Shown: positions 50,024 to 59,001 of the stretch, one piece after another
How the letters are laid out: every line of letters starts with the position of its first letter
Numbering within the stretch: position 1 is the first letter of the stretch
Assembly: GCF_000214035.2 (NCBI RefSeq)
Contig: NZ_AFHG01000050.1
Span: 1-64,000, forward strand
DNA length: 64,000 nt
Direction: 5' to 3'
Origin: Methyloversatilis universalis FAM5
GTDB lineage: Bacteria > Pseudomonadota > Gammaproteobacteria > Burkholderiales > Rhodocyclaceae
The notes under the pieces: model-generated
What the model was told of the DNA's origin: nothing
The model's input: the letters and a program-made list of their open reading frames with translations, nothing else
The model's database searches: none
Program-made: the position numbers and the translations under genes

Positions 50024-53000
50024 TGCTGGACGCCCTGACCCGCAGCGCCCTCGCACGGCCGCTGCTCACCGTGCTCGCCGCGCTGCTGCTGATCGCCGGC
50101 GGCCTGCACGCCGCGATGAATCTGCCGATCGACGCCTTCCCCGACGTGTCGGCGCCGCAGGTGAAAATCATCGTCAAGCTGCCGGGCATGACGCCGGAAG
50201 AGATGGAGGCGCGCGTCACCACGCCGATCGAGATCGAAATGCTGGGCCTGCCCAAGCAGACCATGCTGCGCTCGACCAGCAAGTACGGCCTGTCTGACAT
50301 CACCATCGATTTCGAGGACGGTACCGACATCTACTGGGCGCGCAACCAGGTGAGCGAGCGGCTGAACGGCATCATGGGCGATTTGCCGCCGGGCCTGACC
50401 GGTGGTCTGGCGCCGATCACGACGCCGCTGGGCGAAATGTTCATGTTCACGGTCGAAGGCGATCTGCCGCTGGTCGAGCGGCGCGCGCTGCTGGACTGGG
50501 TGATCCGCCCGGCGCTGCGCACCGTGCGCGGCGTGGCCGACGTGAACGTGCTGGGTGGCGAGGCGGCCGCCTACGAGGTGGTGCCGGACGCTGCACGCAT
50601 GGCGGCCACCGGCGTCACGCTGGACGAACTGCGTTCGACGCTTGAGCGCTTCAACCGCAACGACGGCGCCGGCCGCATCAACGAGGGCGACGAAACCCTG
50701 CTGGTGCGTGTGCAGGGCCGTCTCACCTCGCTCGACGACATCGGCAGGCTGGTGGTGCACGCCACCCCGTCGGCCCAGATCCGGGTGGCGGACGTGGCCG
50801 ACGTGAGGCTCGGCGCGCTCACCCGCATGGGCGGCGTTACACATAACGGACGCGGCGAAACCGTGCAGGGGCTGGTGCTCGGCCTACGCGGCGCCGATGC
50901 GCAGCAGGTGGTGGCCGGCGTCCGTGCGCGGCTGGAAGAGGTGAAGGCCAGCCTACCGGCCGGCGTCACGGTCGAGCCCTTCTACGACCGCGGTGAACTG
51001 GTGGCCAGTGCGGTCGGCACCGTGTCCAAGGCGCTGATCGAGGCGGTGGTGCTGGTGCTGGTGCTGCTCTTCCTCTTCCTCGGCAATCTGCGGGCGGCCA
51101 TCGCGGTGGCGGTCATCCTGCCGCTGGCCGCGCTGTGGACCTTCCTGCTGATGCGTCAGGCCGGGCTCTCGGCCAACCTGATGAGTCTGGGCGGCCTGTC
51201 GATCGCCATCGGCCTGCTGGTCGATGCGGCGGTGGTGGTGGTCGAGAACGTGGTGGCGCATCTGCACGACCGGTCGGCGGAAGGCCGGCCGCGCCACGAA
51301 GTGGTGCTGGAGGCGGTGCGCGAGGTGGCAGTGCCCACCACCGCAGGCATCGTCATCATCGCGCTGGTGTTCGTGCCGCTGCTCAGCCTGCAGGGGCTGG
51401 AGGGCAAGCTGTTCGGTCCGGTGGCGCTCACCATCGTGTTCGCGCTGGCCGGTTCGCTGCTGCTGTCGCTCACCGTCATTCCGCTGCTGGCCCGCCTGCT
51501 GCTGCGCGCCGACAGCCACGCCGATCCCTGGCTGCCGCGCACGCTGTCGCGGCTCTACACGCCGCTGCTGCAGAAGGCGCTGGCCGCACCGCGCGTGGTG
51601 GGCGGCATCGCCGGCGCGCTGGGCGTGGTGGCGGTGGTGCTCTACATCGGCCTGGGCAAGACCTTCATGCCGACCATGGACGAGGGCAGCCTCATCGTGC
51701 AGCTGGAAAAGCTGCCGTCCATCGGCCTCGACGCGTCGCTGGACATCGACACCCGCTTCCAGCGCGCACTGAAGGACGTGGTGCCGGAGGCGCAGCAGAT
51801 CGTGGCGCGTGCCGGTTCGGACGAGATCGGCCTCGACCCGATGGGTCTGAACCAGACCGATACCTTCGTCAGCCTGCCGCCGGGCGTGGACAAGCCGGCC
51901 ATCACCGAACGCATCCGCACCCTGCTGAAGGAGTTTCCGGGCGTGGCCTACGCCTTCACCCAGCCGATCGAAATGCGGGTGTCGGAAATGATTCTCGGCG
52001 TGCGTGGCGATCTGGCCATCCGCATCTTCGGCCCGGACCTCGACGTGCTCAACCGCAAGGCCGAAGAGATCGCGGAGGTGCTGCGGAGCACGCCGGGCGC
52101 GGAGGACGTGTTCTTCGTGCGCAACGCGGGCGTGCAGTATCTGCGCGTGCTGCCGGACACCGACGCGCTGGCGCGCGCCGGGCTGGACATCGATGCGCTG
52201 GCGGCCGCGCTGCGGGCGCAGATCGAGGGCGAGCGGGTGGGGCTGATCCAGCAGCAGGAGCGGCGCATTCCGCTCATCGTGCGCTCGACCGGCCGCGCCG
52301 GCGCGACCGACGAACTGGCGCAGCTGCCGGTAGCGCTGCCCGGCGGCGGCCGCATCGCGCTCGGCCAGCTGGCCCGCTTCGAGCGGGTGGACGGGCCGGT
52401 GCAGATCAACCGCCAGCTGGGCAGCCGCAACATGGTGGTGATCGCCAATGTCGGCGGCCGCGATCTGGTCGGCTTCGTCGAGGACGCCCGGGCGCGGGTG
52501 GCGCAGAAGGTGGAACTGCCTCAGGGTTACCGTCTGACCTGGGGTGGCGAATTCGAGAACCAGCAGCGCGCCGCGCAGCGGCTGGCGCTGGTGGTGCCGA
52601 TCGCGCTGGTGCTCATCTTCCTCATCCTGTTCAGCACTTTCAATTCGCTGCGTCAGGCCACGCTGGTGATGGCCAATGTGCCGTTCGCGATGATAGGCGG
52701 TGTGTTCGCGCTTGCGCTGTCCGGCGAATACCTGTCGGTGCCGGCGTCGGTCGGTTTCATCGCGCTGCTGGGCATCGCGGTGCTCAATGGCGTGGTGCTG
52801 GTGAGCTATTTCAACCAGCTGCACGCCGCCGGCCTGCCGCTGCACGAGGTGGTGGTGCAGGGCGCCCAGCGCCGGCTGCGGCCGGTGCTGCTGACCGCGT
52901 CGATGGCGGCCCTCGGTCTGGTGCCGCTGCTGTTCGCCACCGGTCCGGGCTCGGAAATCCAGCGGCCGCTGGCCATCGTGGTGATCGGCGGACTGGTGTC

Positions 53001-53073
53001 TTGTACCGCGTTAACACTGGTGCTGCTGCCCATCCTGTACAAACGCTTCAGTCAGTCGTCCATCTCTGCCTGA
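50020..53073 (+). CDS. RND efflux transporter, heavy-metal (CusA/CzcA) type
   Basis: A 1017-residue inner-membrane pump with the usual twelve helices and two large periplasmic loops. The hallmarks of the heavy-metal branch are present: FPDVSAPQVKIIVKLPGMTPEEMEARVTTPIE near the N-terminus, GLLVDAAVVVVENVVAHL in helix 4, FMPTMDEGSLIVQLEKLPS after helix 7, and DPMGLNQTDTFV. It expels substrate by proton antiport through the adaptor and channel encoded upstream. ATG 50020 overlaps the adaptor stop (ATGA). The substrate is not shown; the two-component system encoded divergently probably senses it. Confidence 0.9.
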   Translation: MMLDALTRSALARPLLTVLAALLLIAGGLHAAMNLPIDAFPDVSAPQVKIIVKLPGMTPEEMEARVTTPIEIEMLGLPKQTMLRSTSKYGLSDITIDFEDGTDIYWARNQVSERLNGIMGDLPPGLTGGLAPITTPLGEMFMFTVEGDLPLVERRALLDWVIRPALRTVRGVADVNVLGGEAAAYEVVPDAARMAATGVTLDELRSTLERFNRNDGAGRINEGDETLLVRVQGRLTSLDDIGRLVVHATPSAQIRVADVADVRLGALTRMGGVTHNGRGETVQGLVLGLRGADAQQVVAGVRARLEEVKASLPAGVTVEPFYDRGELVASAVGTVSKALIEAVVLVLVLLFLFLGNLRAAIAVAVILPLAALWTFLLMRQAGLSANLMSLGGLSIAIGLLVDAAVVVVENVVAHLHDRSAEGRPRHEVVLEAVREVAVPTTAGIVIIALVFVPLLSLQGLEGKLFGPVALTIVFALAGSLLLSLTVIPLLARLLLRADSHADPWLPRTLSRLYTPLLQKALAAPRVVGGIAGALGVVAVVLYIGLGKTFMPTMDEGSLIVQLEKLPSIGLDASLDIDTRFQRALKDVVPEAQQIVARAGSDEIGLDPMGLNQTDTFVSLPPGVDKPAITERIRTLLKEFPGVAYAFTQPIEMRVSEMILGVRGDLAIRIFGPDLDVLNRKAEEIAEVLRSTPGAEDVFFVRNAGVQYLRVLPDTDALARAGLDIDALAAALRAQIEGERVGLIQQQERRIPLIVRSTGRAGATDELAQLPVALPGGGRIALGQLARFERVDGPVQINRQLGSRNMVVIANVGGRDLVGFVEDARARVAQKVELPQGYRLTWGGEFENQQRAAQRLALVVPIALVLIFLILFSTFNSLRQATLVMANVPFAMIGGVFALALSGEYLSVPASVGFIALLGIAVLNGVVLVSYFNQLHAAGLPLHEVVVQGAQRRLRPVLLTASMAALGLVPLLFATGPGSEIQRPLAIVVIGGLVSCTALTLVLLPILYKRFSQSSISA

Positions 53074-53082
53074 ACCTGCCCG

Positions 53083-55014
53083 ATGCCCAAGTCCGCCATG
53101 CCGTCTTCCCGTCCGACCCTGCCCTGGCTGGCTGTGGCCGCGCTCGCCGCACTGCTCATCTGGACGCTGCTGCGCGCCGGGCTCTGGCTTGCGACCGGCG
53201 GCGGACACGCGGTCCATGTATTCGCGCGCGGGCTTTGGTTCGATCTGGCCACGCTGGCCTGGATGGTGTCGCCGCTGCTGCTGCTGTCGGCGCTGCTGCC
53301 TGCCCGCCTGCGGGCCAGCGCCGCCTTCGGCCGGTTGCGCTGGGTTGCGCTCGGTGGCGTGGTCGCGCTGCTGCTGTTCGGCGCGCTGTCCGAGGTGGTG
53401 TTCTGGGAGGAGTTCTCGACCCGCTTCAACTTCATCGCGGTGGACTATCTGGTCTACACGCAGGAGGTGATCGGCAACATCCTGGAGTCCTATCCGGTCG
53501 GTCGGCTGCTGGCGGGCATCGCGCTGCTGGCGGGCGCGCTGTGCTGGGCCGTGAGCCGCATCGTGCGCTTTGCAGACGCGCCGCGCAGCGGCCGCGCGCG
53601 CCTGGCGATGCTGGCGACAGCGCTGCTGCTGCCGCTGGCGGCCGACCGGCTGGCCGAGATCGAACAGATGGAAGGCAGCGGCGATGCGCAGGCGGACGAA
53701 CTGGCCGGCAACGGGCTGTTCACCTTCGCCGCCGCGATGAGGCGCAACGAGCTGGATTACGGCCGCTGGTACGCCACGCTGCCGCAGGAGGAGGCGGACG
53801 ACATTCTGGCCGGACTGCACGTCGAGCGCCTGCCGCTGACCGCGGACGACCGGCCGAGCGCGATGGACGACGAACCGGGCGATGTCGTGCCCTTCTCGCG
53901 CCGTCCGCGCAATGTGGTGCTGGTGACGATAGAAAGCCTGTCGGCGGAATACGTCGGCGCCTACGGCGCGAAGGAGGGTCTGACGCCTGAACTGGACCGC
54001 CTGGCCGCAGAAGGCCTGCGTTTCGCCAACGTGTTCGCCACCGGTACACGCACGGTACGCGGGCTGGAGGCGCTGTCGCTGGGCACGCCGCCGGTCCCCG
54101 GCCAGGCCATCGTGCGCCGCACCCACAACAACCACCTGTCGACCGTGGGCGAAATCCTCGCGCCGCAAGGCGTGGTGCCGATGTTCATCTACGGCGGTTA
54201 CGGCTACTTCGACAACATGAACAGCTATTTCCGCGGCAACGACTACTTGATCGTGGACCGGACCGACTTCCCGAAAGACAGCATCGTGTTCGAGAACGTG
54301 TGGGGGGTGGCCGACGAGTCGCTGTACGCCAACGCGCTGGCGGCGATGAATGCGAAGGCGGCGGCCGGCAAGCCCTTCTTCGCGCAGCTCATGACCACCT
54401 CGAACCACCGGCCCTACACCTATCCGGATGGTCGCATCGACATTCCTTCACCGGGCGGCCGGCACGGCGCGGTGAAGTACACCGACTGGGCGATCGGACA
54501 GTTCATCCGTGACGCGAAGAAGCAGCCCTGGTTCGACGATACGCTGTTCGTGTTCGTCGCCGACCACTGCGCCTCGGTCGCCGGCAAGACCCGTCTGCCG
54601 GTGGCGAAATACCGCATTCCGCTGGTGTTCTATGCGCCTGCGCTGCTCAAGCCTGGCGTCTACGCCGACCGGGTGAGCCAGATCGATCTGGCGCCCACGC
54701 TGCTGGAGGTGATGAACAAGCGCGGCGATGACCATTTCTTCGGTCGCTCCTTCTTCGAGGACACGCCGCCGCTGGACCGCGCCTTCATTTCCAACTATCA
54801 GGATCTGGGCTATCTGCGCGGCGATCTGCTCACCGTGCTGTCGCCGCGGCGCGGGGTAAAGGCTTACCGGGTGGATCCGCAGACGCTGGAATCGACGCCG
54901 GCCGAGCCCGATCCGCAACGGATGAAGGAGGCGATCGCCTACTACCAGACTGCGGCGATGGCCTTCAAGCAGGGGCGCTTGCAGATGGGTGCCCCCACTG
55001 TGGCGGCACAATGA
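53083..55014 (+). CDS. LTA-synthase-like membrane sulfatase/phosphoglycerol transferase
   Basis: A 643-residue protein with about five N-terminal membrane helices (residues 12-175) and a periplasmic alkaline-phosphatase-superfamily domain (about 280-600). Visible motifs are VTIESLSAEYVGAYG (metal glutamate), GTRTVRGLEAL (nucleophile Thr322 or Thr324), TTSNHRPY, and FVFVADHC (metal Asp-His). Family members transfer phosphoglycerol or phosphoethanolamine to envelope glycans or lipids. It starts nine bases after the pump gene, so it is probably on the same transcript, and ends in a bidirectional terminator. Confidence 0.83.
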   Translation: MPKSAMPSSRPTLPWLAVAALAALLIWTLLRAGLWLATGGGHAVHVFARGLWFDLATLAWMVSPLLLLSALLPARLRASAAFGRLRWVALGGVVALLLFGALSEVVFWEEFSTRFNFIAVDYLVYTQEVIGNILESYPVGRLLAGIALLAGALCWAVSRIVRFADAPRSGRARLAMLATALLLPLAADRLAEIEQMEGSGDAQADELAGNGLFTFAAAMRRNELDYGRWYATLPQEEADDILAGLHVERLPLTADDRPSAMDDEPGDVVPFSRRPRNVVLVTIESLSAEYVGAYGAKEGLTPELDRLAAEGLRFANVFATGTRTVRGLEALSLGTPPVPGQAIVRRTHNNHLSTVGEILAPQGVVPMFIYGGYGYFDNMNSYFRGNDYLIVDRTDFPKDSIVFENVWGVADESLYANALAAMNAKAAAGKPFFAQLMTTSNHRPYTYPDGRIDIPSPGGRHGAVKYTDWAIGQFIRDAKKQPWFDDTLFVFVADHCASVAGKTRLPVAKYRIPLVFYAPALLKPGVYADRVSQIDLAPTLLEVMNKRGDDHFFGRSFFEDTPPLDRAFISNYQDLGYLRGDLLTVLSPRRGVKAYRVDPQTLESTPAEPDPQRMKEAIAYYQTAAMAFKQGRLQMGAPTVAAQ

Positions 55015-55041
55015 AAAAGGCGGCCCGCAGGCCGCCTTTTT
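55014..55041. terminator. Bidirectional intrinsic terminator
   Basis: Arms AAAAAGGCGGCC (55014-55025) and GGCCGCCTTTTT (55030-55041) enclose a CGCA loop. The run of five T on each strand lets it end both the sulfatase gene (plus) and the dps gene (minus), which converge here. Confidence 0.92.
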
Positions 55042-55065
55042 CTTCCCGGTCCGGCGCGCGCCGGA

Positions 55066-55539
55066 TCAGTTCTCGAGCAGGCTGCGCAGCATCCACGCGT
55101 TCTTTTCGTGGATCTGCATGCGCTGGGTCAGCAGGTCGGCGGTCGGCTCGTCGTGCGCTTCGTCCACCACCGGGAAAATGCTGCGCGCGGTGCGCACCAC
55201 GGTTTCCTGGCCGGCCACCAGCTGGCGGATCATGTCGCTGGCCGAGGGCACGCCGTCCGGTTCCTTGATCGACGTGAGCTTCGCGTAGGCCGAGTAGGTG
55301 CCCGGTGCCGGATAACCCAGCGCGCGAATGCGCTCTGCAACCAGATCGACCGCCAGCGCCAGTTCGGTGTACTGCCCTTCGAACATCAGGTGCAGCGTGT
55401 TGAACATCGGGCCGGTCACGTTCCAGTGGAAGTTGTGCGTGGTCAGGTACAGCGTGTAGGTGTCGGCCAGCAGGCGCGACAGGCCGTCGGCGATGGCGCG
55501 GCGCTGGTCTTCCGGAATGCCGATGTTGATCGTGCTCAT
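55066..55539 (-). CDS. dps: Dps-family DNA-binding ferritin
   Basis: A 157-residue protein with the intersubunit ferroxidase residues in [27 protein letters not shown] (His, His, Asp/Glu pattern) and the ending [14 protein letters not shown]. Dps dodecamers oxidise iron with hydrogen peroxide and shield DNA. The ATG overlaps the oxyR stop codon (ATGA), so translation is coupled to the peroxide regulator. Lysine-rich N-terminal tails for DNA binding are absent, so protection may be mainly through iron. Confidence 0.92.
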   Translation of the reverse strand: MSTINIGIPEDQRRAIADGLSRLLADTYTLYLTTHNFHWNVTGPMFNTLHLMFEGQYTELALAVDLVAERIRALGYPAPGTYSAYAKLTSIKEPDGVPSASDMIRQLVAGQETVVRTARSIFPVVDEAHDEPTADLLTQRMQIHEKNAWMLRSLLEN

Positions 55540-56504
55540 GTTCTCTCTCCCTTCGTTGTACGGACATCGGTGTGAGTGCCGGAGGCAGCGGCCGGTTCCG
55601 TCGGCGGCTGCACCGGCGCGCGGCTGGAGATCAGTGCGCCCAGCCGTTCGAAGCACTCCTGACGTGCGTTCGAACTCCGCGCCACCAGTGCGATGGTACG
55701 GCGCGGGCGCGGTTCGGCAAAGCGGTGCGCGACCAGTTTCATGCCACCGAGCAGTCCCGACGCCAGCGTCATTTCCGGCAGCAGCGCCATGCCCAGGCCG
55801 CTGTCCACCATCTGCGCCAGCGTGAACAGGCTGGTCGCCTCCATGCCGGTGCTGCGCGGCTCGTCCAGCCGGCAGCCCCCCAGCGTGTGGCCGCGCAGGC
55901 AGTGCCCTTCCTCCAGCAGCAGCAGCGCCTCCGGATCGAGCTTGCCGATGTCTCGCGGCATGTCGGCTTCGCGGCCGGCCGGCGCCACCAGCAGCAATTC
56001 CTCATCGAACAGCGGCTGCACCTGCAGCTTGCCGGTGTCGTAGGGCAGGGCGATCAGCGCGAAATCGATCTGACCGGCATTCAGGCGGTTCAGCAGATGC
56101 GCGGTGAGGTCCTCGCGCAGCGCGATCCGCAGTTCCGGATACTGCTCGCGCACCGACGGCAGTACCGACGGCAGCAGGAAGGGGGCAATGGTCGGGATGA
56201 CGCCGAGGCGCAGCAGGCCGCTCATCGGCCGGTCGGCGTTGCGCGCCCACTCGGCCAGATCTTCGGCTTCGGCCAGCAGCCGGCGCGCGCGCGCCACGAC
56301 CTCCGCACCGACCGGCGTCATCATGACCGAATGCCGCTCGCGCTCGACCAGACAGGTGCCGAGCGCAGCCTCCAGTTCCTTGATGCCCGCTGACAGCGTG
56401 GACTGGGTGACGAAGCAGGCTTCCGCGGCCTGGGTGAAATTCAGCTTGTCCGACACGGCGACCAGATAGCGCAGCTGGCGCAGCGAGGGCAGGGCATGGG
56501 CCAT
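55536..56504 (-). CDS. oxyR: OxyR hydrogen-peroxide-responsive LysR regulator
   Basis: A 322-residue LysR-family protein. The winged helix-turn-helix lies at residues 1-65 ([38 protein letters not shown]). The redox pair is Cys202 and Cys211 in [14 protein letters not shown], with the same eight-residue spacing as Cys199 and Cys208 of E. coli OxyR. Oxidation to a disulfide activates transcription. A C-terminal extension (about 25 residues after the last family motif) is proline- and threonine-rich. It is co-transcribed with dps and divergent from the Prx-Grx gene, with an OxyR-type operator between. Confidence 0.93.
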   Translation of the reverse strand: MAHALPSLRQLRYLVAVSDKLNFTQAAEACFVTQSTLSAGIKELEAALGTCLVERERHSVMMTPVGAEVVARARRLLAEAEDLAEWARNADRPMSGLLRLGVIPTIAPFLLPSVLPSVREQYPELRIALREDLTAHLLNRLNAGQIDFALIALPYDTGKLQVQPLFDEELLLVAPAGREADMPRDIGKLDPEALLLLEEGHCLRGHTLGGCRLDEPRSTGMEATSLFTLAQMVDSGLGMALLPEMTLASGLLGGMKLVAHRFAEPRPRRTIALVARSSNARQECFERLGALISSRAPVQPPTEPAAASGTHTDVRTTKGERT

Positions 56505-56518
56505 GATGCGCTCCTTTG

Positions 56519-56555
56519 ATCGAAAAAATCGATTTATAGGATCATTTTAATCCAT
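56519..56555. promoter_or_regulatory. OxyR-type operator
   Basis: Four tetranucleotides at exact seven-base spacing read ATCG-N7-CGAT-N7-ATCA-N7-CCAT (56519-56522, 56530-56533, 56541-56544, 56552-56555). The OxyR consensus is ATAG-N7-CTAT-N7-ATAG-N7-CTAT, giving 11 of 16 matches with every outer A and T of the first, second and fourth elements kept. It lies 15 bases upstream of oxyR and 109 bases upstream of the peroxiredoxin gene. Confidence 0.62.
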
Positions 56556-56663
56556 TGGACCGTTCTTCGGCCGGTGGCCAGAATGCGTTCCATCGATGCG
56601 CGACACACGGTTTCAGCCGCGCATCAGGAGATTTTTCCGACACCCCTACGAAAGGAGCTTCAC

Positions 56664-57401
56664 ATGAGCCTGAATAACCGCGAAGGCCAGCGCGTGCCGA
56701 ACGTCACTTTCCGCGTCCGTGAGAACAACGAGTGGACGAACGTCACCACCGACGACCTCTTCAAGGGCAAGACCGTGGTGGTGTTCTCGCTGCCCGGCGC
56801 CTTCACCCCGACCTGCTCGTCCACCCACCTGCCGCGCTACAACGAGCTGGCACCGGCCTTCTTCGCCAACGGCGTCGACGCCATCCTGTGCGTGTCGGTC
56901 AACGACACCTTCGTGATGAACGAATGGGCCAAGGACCAGGAAGCCGACAATGTGACCCTGGTTCCCGACGGCAACGGCGAATTCACCGAAGGTATGGGCA
57001 TGCTGGTCGACAAGGCCGATCTGGGCTTCGGCAAGCGCAGCTGGCGCTACTCGATGCTGGTGAAGGACGGCGTGGTGAGCAAGATGTTCATCGAGCCGCA
57101 GGAGCCGGGCGATCCGTTCAAGGTGTCGGACGCCGACACCATGCTGAACTTCATCAACCCGGATGCGAAGAAGCCGGACCAGGTGGCCATCCTGACCCGC
57201 GAAGGCTGCCCGTTCTGCGCCAAGGCAAAGGCTCTGCTGGCCGAGCGTGGCTACCGCTACGCCGAGATCAACCTGCCGCACACCGACCGCTCGCGTGCCC
57301 TCGGCGCCATTGCCGGCGCGAAGACGGTGCCCCAGGTGTTCGTCAATGGCGAACGCATCGGCGGCTGGGAGGATCTGGAACAGTGGGTTGCCGCGAAGTA
57401 A
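56664..57401 (+). CDS. Hybrid peroxiredoxin-glutaredoxin (Prx5-Grx)
   Basis: A 245-residue fusion. Residues 1-165 form a Prx5-type peroxiredoxin with peroxidatic Cys51 ([14 protein letters not shown]). Residues 173-245 form a glutaredoxin with the active site CPFC at 182-185 and the glutathione-binding [14 protein letters not shown]. It reduces peroxides with glutathione, the Grx domain regenerating the Prx cysteine. AAAGGAG lies eight bases before ATG 56664. It is divergent from oxyR and followed by a flavoprotein disulfide reductase. Confidence 0.93.
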   Translation: MSLNNREGQRVPNVTFRVRENNEWTNVTTDDLFKGKTVVVFSLPGAFTPTCSSTHLPRYNELAPAFFANGVDAILCVSVNDTFVMNEWAKDQEADNVTLVPDGNGEFTEGMGMLVDKADLGFGKRSWRYSMLVKDGVVSKMFIEPQEPGDPFKVSDADTMLNFINPDAKKPDQVAILTREGCPFCAKAKALLAERGYRYAEINLPHTDRSRALGAIAGAKTVPQVFVNGERIGGWEDLEQWVAAK

Positions 57402-57503
57402 GCGCCTGATCCAGCGTACGGCGGCTCCGGCCGCCGTGCGATCAGGCGTGCGTACCGCACGGTGCGCAGACCTGATCGTTCATCGAATGAAGGGGAGCAC
57501 GCA

Positions 57504-58898
57504 ATGAAGGAAATGATCGTGGATGTGGCGGTGATCGGCGCCGGTACCGCCGGCCTGGCCGCCTACCGTGCCGCCATCGCCGGCGGCAAGTCGGCCGTCA
57601 TCATCGAGGGCGGCCCCTACGGCACCACCTGCGCCCGTGTGGGCTGCATGCCGAGCAAGCTGCTGATCGCGGCCGCCGAGGCGGCGCACGTGACCGAGAA
57701 GTGGGACGCCTTCGGTATCCGTCTCGACGGCCGGGTGCGCATCGACGGGCAGGCGGTGATGGCGCGCGTGCGCAGCGAACGCGACCGCTTCGTCGGTTTC
57801 GTGGTGCGCGGTGTCGAAAGCATTCCGGCCGAGCACAAGCTCCGCGGGTACGCGTCCTTCCTCGACGATCACAGCCTGCAGGTGGATGGCCATACCGTGG
57901 TCACCTTCGGCCGTGCGGTCATCGCCACCGGTTCGTCGCCGGCCATTCCGCCGATGCTGAAGGCGGCCGGCAAGCGGCTCATCGTGAACGACGACGTGTT
58001 CGACTGGACCGATCTGCCGGAATCGGTGGCGGTGTTCGGCCCGGGCGTGATCGGCCTCGAACTGGGGCAGGCGCTGCACCGTCTGGGCGTGCGGGTCGAG
58101 GTGTTCGGCCGGGGTCATTTCGTCGGACCGTTCTCCGACCCCGCGCTGAAGGCTTACGCGACTAACGCGTTCGCCGAGGAGTTCCCCCTGCACGCCGACG
58201 CCAAGGTGGTGTCTGTCGAGGAGCGGCCGGAGGGCGTGCGCATCATGCAGGAACTGCCGGACGACCGAGTGGTGACCAAGGACTTCGAGTGGGTGATCGC
58301 TGCCACCGGCCGCACGCCTAACGTGAAGAACCTCGGGCTCGAGAATACGTCGGTGACGCTCGGTACCAATGGCGTGCCGGAGTTCGATCGCACGACGATG
58401 CAGTGTGGCAGCACGCATATCTTCATCGCCGGTGACGCCAACAACGACCTGCCCCTGCTGCACGAGGCGGCGGACGAAGGCCGGATCGCCGGCGAGAACG
58501 CGGTGCGCTTCCCTGCGGTGCAGCCAGGGCTGCGTCGTGAGCCGATCGCGGTGGTGTTTTCCGACCCGCAACTGGCGACCGTGGGCAAGCGTTTCGCCGA
58601 CCTCGCGCCGGACAGCTTCGTCACCGGCGAGGTGTCGTTCGAGGACCAGGGGCGTTCGCGGGTCATGCTCCGCAACAAGGGGCTGCTGCACGTGTATGCG
58701 GAGAAGGGCAGCGGTCGCCTGCTGGGCTGCGAAATGATGGGGCCGGATGTCGAGCATCTCGCGCACCTGCTGGCCTGGGCCATGCAGTCCGGCATGACGG
58801 TGCAGCGCGCGCTTGAAATGCCCTTCTACCACCCGGTGGTGGAAGAAGGCCTGCGCACCGCGCTGCGCGACGCGGCGGCGAAGCTGGCAGCCGCCTGA
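57504..58898 (+). CDS. FAD-dependent pyridine-nucleotide disulfide oxidoreductase (dihydrolipoyl dehydrogenase-like)
   Basis: A 464-residue flavoprotein. It shows FAD motif VIGAGTAGLAAYRAA (residues 10-24), redox disulfide Cys43-Cys48 (GTTCARVGCMPSKL), the NAD(P) motif VFGPGVIGLELGQAL (about 187-201), the second FAD motif IFIAGDANNDLPLLHEAADEG, and the C-terminal dimer-interface HPVVEEG. It is annotated in relatives as dihydrolipoyl dehydrogenase, but no 2-oxoacid dehydrogenase genes are near. Position after the Prx-Grx gene suggests that it reduces glutathione or a similar thiol, like the GarB/GarA pair of Chromatium. GGGGAG precedes ATG 57504. Confidence 0.85.
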   Translation: MKEMIVDVAVIGAGTAGLAAYRAAIAGGKSAVIIEGGPYGTTCARVGCMPSKLLIAAAEAAHVTEKWDAFGIRLDGRVRIDGQAVMARVRSERDRFVGFVVRGVESIPAEHKLRGYASFLDDHSLQVDGHTVVTFGRAVIATGSSPAIPPMLKAAGKRLIVNDDVFDWTDLPESVAVFGPGVIGLELGQALHRLGVRVEVFGRGHFVGPFSDPALKAYATNAFAEEFPLHADAKVVSVEERPEGVRIMQELPDDRVVTKDFEWVIAATGRTPNVKNLGLENTSVTLGTNGVPEFDRTTMQCGSTHIFIAGDANNDLPLLHEAADEGRIAGENAVRFPAVQPGLRREPIAVVFSDPQLATVGKRFADLAPDSFVTGEVSFEDQGRSRVMLRNKGLLHVYAEKGSGRLLGCEMMGPDVEHLAHLLAWAMQSGMTVQRALEMPFYHPVVEEGLRTALRDAAAKLAAA

Positions 58899-58907
58899 GC
58901 CGGCGAC

Positions 58908-58950
58908 CCGTCCGGCCGGTCAGGACGACCGGCCGGACGGACGCTAGAAT
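58908..58950 (+). promoter_or_regulatory. Perfect 14-bp inverted repeat next to a -10 box before bioA
   Basis: Arms CCGTCCGGCCGGTC (58908-58921) and GACCGGCCGGACGG (58927-58940) enclose a five-base loop, with no T-run after them. Four bases later is TAGAAT (58945-58950), a good -10 box, so the right arm covers part of the -35 region. It may be a terminator core for the upstream gene, an operator for the biotin operon, or both. Confidence 0.5.
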
Positions 58951-59001
58951 ACCGGCCTCGATGCCCCTGCCGCCGTGCAGGGGCGCAGCCGGTATCCGCT
59001 C

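Noticed and set aside
50953-52845. Long minus-strand open frame opposite the RND pump gene
   Set aside because: The translated sequence is low-complexity (H, R, Q rich) and lies entirely inside a well-supported transporter gene.
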